From contig DASSKO010000209.1 of assembly GCA_035690425.1 (NCBI GenBank), positions 1 to 23,122 on the forward strand: a stretch of DNA of 23,122 nucleotides, given 5' to 3'. Below, one piece after another: positions 21,614-23,122 of this stretch. Numbering within the stretch: the stretch's first letter is position 1; each line of letters starts with the position of its first letter. Under the pieces are notes generated by a model. The model worked only from the letters and a program-made list of their open reading frames with translations, had not been told where the DNA came from and searched no databases. The position numbers and the translations under genes were made by a program. Source of the DNA: DASSKO01 sp035690425. Lineage in GTDB: Bacteria; Actinomycetota; Actinomycetes; Propionibacteriales; Nocardioidaceae.

Positions 21614-22990
21614 CTATGCGGCGAGGATGAGCTCGCGGAGGAAATGTTCGAGGCGGCTGGGCGTGGGCGGGATCAACCCGGGTGATCTCGCCGTCACCGG
21701 TGGGTGTTTGCCCGGTGGATCGGGTGGTCGGCTGGTGTAGGTGTGTCCGGTGGGGGTGGTCGTGACCACGGTCTGACCGGCACCGCCGACACCGGGTCTG
21801 GCCGACCAGCCAGATGCCTGCTTGGCGTAGTTGCACGCCTCGCACAGCCCCTGCCCGTTCGCGGCGCTGGTCGGGCCGCCGTCCTCGAACTCCAATGGAT
21901 GGTCGAGGTGGCGGATCGGCGCACCACACCAGGGCGTGCGGCAGTACTGGTCACGAGTGATCAGGAATTGACGCAGCCCGCCCTCGAACCGCCGCCGGTG
22001 AGACTCCATCGCGACCAGGTCGCCGGTGTCTGGACGGGTGAACAGTCGCCGCACCCAGGCCCGGGTGGTGTCGTCGGCGTCTCGCAGCAGCCGCCGCGCG
22101 AGCGGGGCCGGGACCGGGCCGTAGCCCTCCAGCACCGCCGGCTCGTCACCGCCGGCGAGCAGCGTCTGGTCGGTCACCACCAGGTTGACCTCCACCGGCA
22201 CGTCCTGGGCGGTGGCCTGGCCGGTGACCCGCTCGACCAGCGTGTCCGCCATGATCTGCCCCCGGCTGCGCGGGTCGCCGCCCGAACGCAGCGTGTCGGC
22301 CTGCTGTTTCAGGCTGGCGTGCACCGCCACCCCCTGCGCCACCGGCAGCAACGCGGACAGCATCGACATCGTGTCCGGCGCCGGCCGCAGGCTGACCCGC
22401 CGCTCGGACTCCTGCTGCCGGGACCGACCCACAAAGCCGTGCGGATCCAGCCGGTACGCCAGCCGTCGGGTCTCCGCCTCCACCCTCCGGTCGCCCCACT
22501 CACCCAACCGGCCCGCCAGGTCGGCATCGACCTGCGCCCGGTGCTCGACGGACAGCCACCCCGTCTCCCGCGCCACGATCATCGCCCGCCACTCGCTGAT
22601 TTCTCCGCGCCGCAACGCAGCAAACGTGTGCGGCAGCTCCGCGACCAGGATCCGCGCCCAACCGACGTACCGGCGCGCCCGAGCCGGAGACTCCCGTTTG
22701 GCCAACCCCACCTGCGCGGCCACGCCCTTGCCGACGTGGGCCCGCCGCACCCCAGCCTCGCGCTGCGCGGCCTCCTGCGAGCGCACGAAATCCGCCGTCA
22801 CCTCGGCCTGCGCGGCCGCCGCCGCCGACTTCAGCTCCTCCAGTAGCCGGATCTGCTCCACCCGCTCAGCATCCGACACACCCGAGCCCAGCCGCTCCAG
22901 TGCGGACGCCATCGACGCCAACTGCCCGACGGACAGCGCGCCTGCCTCTTTCCCGCTGCAGCCGTCGCCGCCGGCATCGATATCGAACAT
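21614..22990 (-). CDS. DUF222 / 13E12-repeat protein with HNH nuclease domain
   Basis: A 458-residue member of the actinobacterial DUF222 (REP13E12) family, which occurs in many copies per genome. The first 300 or so residues are helical with the typical 'AAAAQAEVTADF', 'GVAAQVGLAKRESPARARRYVG' and 'GEISEWRAMIVARET' segments. The HNH domain spans about residues 343-395, with ITRDQYCRTPWCG, HLDHPLEFEDGG and LCEACNYAKQ, including the paired Cys ligands and the catalytic His. It should be a DNA endonuclease-like protein, but its cellular role is not established. The C-terminal tail is Pro-rich. The ATG at 22990 has AGGA about five bases upstream. The gene appears intact. Confidence 0.93.
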   Translation of the reverse strand: MFDIDAGGDGCSGKEAGALSVGQLASMASALERLGSGVSDAERVEQIRLLEELKSAAAAAQAEVTADFVRSQEAAQREAGVRRAHVGKGVAAQVGLAKRESPARARRYVGWARILVAELPHTFAALRRGEISEWRAMIVARETGWLSVEHRAQVDADLAGRLGEWGDRRVEAETRRLAYRLDPHGFVGRSRQQESERRVSLRPAPDTMSMLSALLPVAQGVAVHASLKQQADTLRSGGDPRSRGQIMADTLVERVTGQATAQDVPVEVNLVVTDQTLLAGGDEPAVLEGYGPVPAPLARRLLRDADDTTRAWVRRLFTRPDTGDLVAMESHRRRFEGGLRQFLITRDQYCRTPWCGAPIRHLDHPLEFEDGGPTSAANGQGLCEACNYAKQASGWSARPGVGGAGQTVVTTTPTGHTYTSRPPDPPGKHPPVTARSPGLIPPTPSRLEHFLRELILAA

Positions 22991-23024
22991 GTGTCCTGCA
23001 TCTCTGCTTGAGTGCAGTTGAGGC

Positions 23025-23122
23025 TCAGCGGCCGCCGATCAGTTCCTTGAGTGGATGTGGGTCGGTGTCGACGGCTTGTTGGAGCAGGCGGTAGAACAGC
23101 ATTCCTCGTGCCTTGGAGGTTC
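23025..23122 (-). CDS. C-terminal end of an unidentified protein (partial)
   Basis: On the minus strand the frame is open from the window edge and reads 31 residues (KARGMLFYRLLQQAV followed by DTDPHPLKELIGGR) to TGA at 23027-23025. The basic opening and the short amphipathic helix would suit the end of a transposase or other DNA-acting protein, but I cannot place the family from this stretch. It ends 34 bases before the DUF222 gene on the same strand. Confidence 0.4.
   Translation of the reverse strand, partial: TSKARGMLFYRLLQQAVDTDPHPLKELIGGR

Overview
The window is high-GC DNA (judged by eye, no count made). It has frequent GTG starts, several genes whose start codon sits only 5-7 bases after a TANNNT -10 box (leaderless mRNAs), and actinobacterial families: Lsr2-type DNA binding, a DUF3516 helicase, DUF222/13E12-HNH and a small Lys-rich MADKSP protein. 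This points to an actinobacterium, most likely Nocardioides or a relative; the genus is inference.

Layout. 1-1500: the tail of a LURP-one/scramblase-like gene, then a secreted beta-solenoid-like protein with its own promoter and a strong hairpin terminator. 1489-3024, minus strand: a Bcr/CflA-type MFS exporter preceded by a tiny coupled leader ORF, and a 44-residue Lys-rich protein. 3122-5700, plus: an adenylation domain, carrier domain and membrane acyltransferase fused in one protein, with a DtxR/IdeR-type iron box lying on its promoter. 5738-7357: an SLC13/DASS transporter, tail-to-tail with an HU gene. 7881-11847: a secreted M15 peptidase and a DUF3516 RNA helicase. 12015-13564: an isochorismatase-like hydrolase and a YihY/BrkB membrane protein. 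13542-16823, minus: a SWIM-SNF2 helicase. 16896-19713, plus: a tightly coupled operon of an RseB/LolA-like exported protein, an ABC ATPase and an ABC permease. 19703-23122, minus: an exported lipase-like hydrolase, an ERCC4 nuclease fused to an Lsr2-type DNA-binding module, a DUF222-HNH protein, and the tail of an unidentified CDS.

Most of the window is ordinary chromosome with compact gene packing. Three convergent gene pairs overlap or nearly touch at their 3' ends. The strongest candidate for something little described is the iron-box-controlled three-domain enzyme at 3157-5700. It looks like a self-contained machine that activates an acyl or aminoacyl group, carries it on a phosphopantetheine arm and passes it to a membrane acyltransferase, apparently under iron control. 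Second-tier items are the ERCC4-Lsr2 fusion, the leader peptide overlapping the MFS start by GTGA, and the triple GTATCG repeat in the promoter region between the SNF2 gene and the ABC operon. No tRNA, rRNA, CRISPR array or complete insertion sequence was seen.
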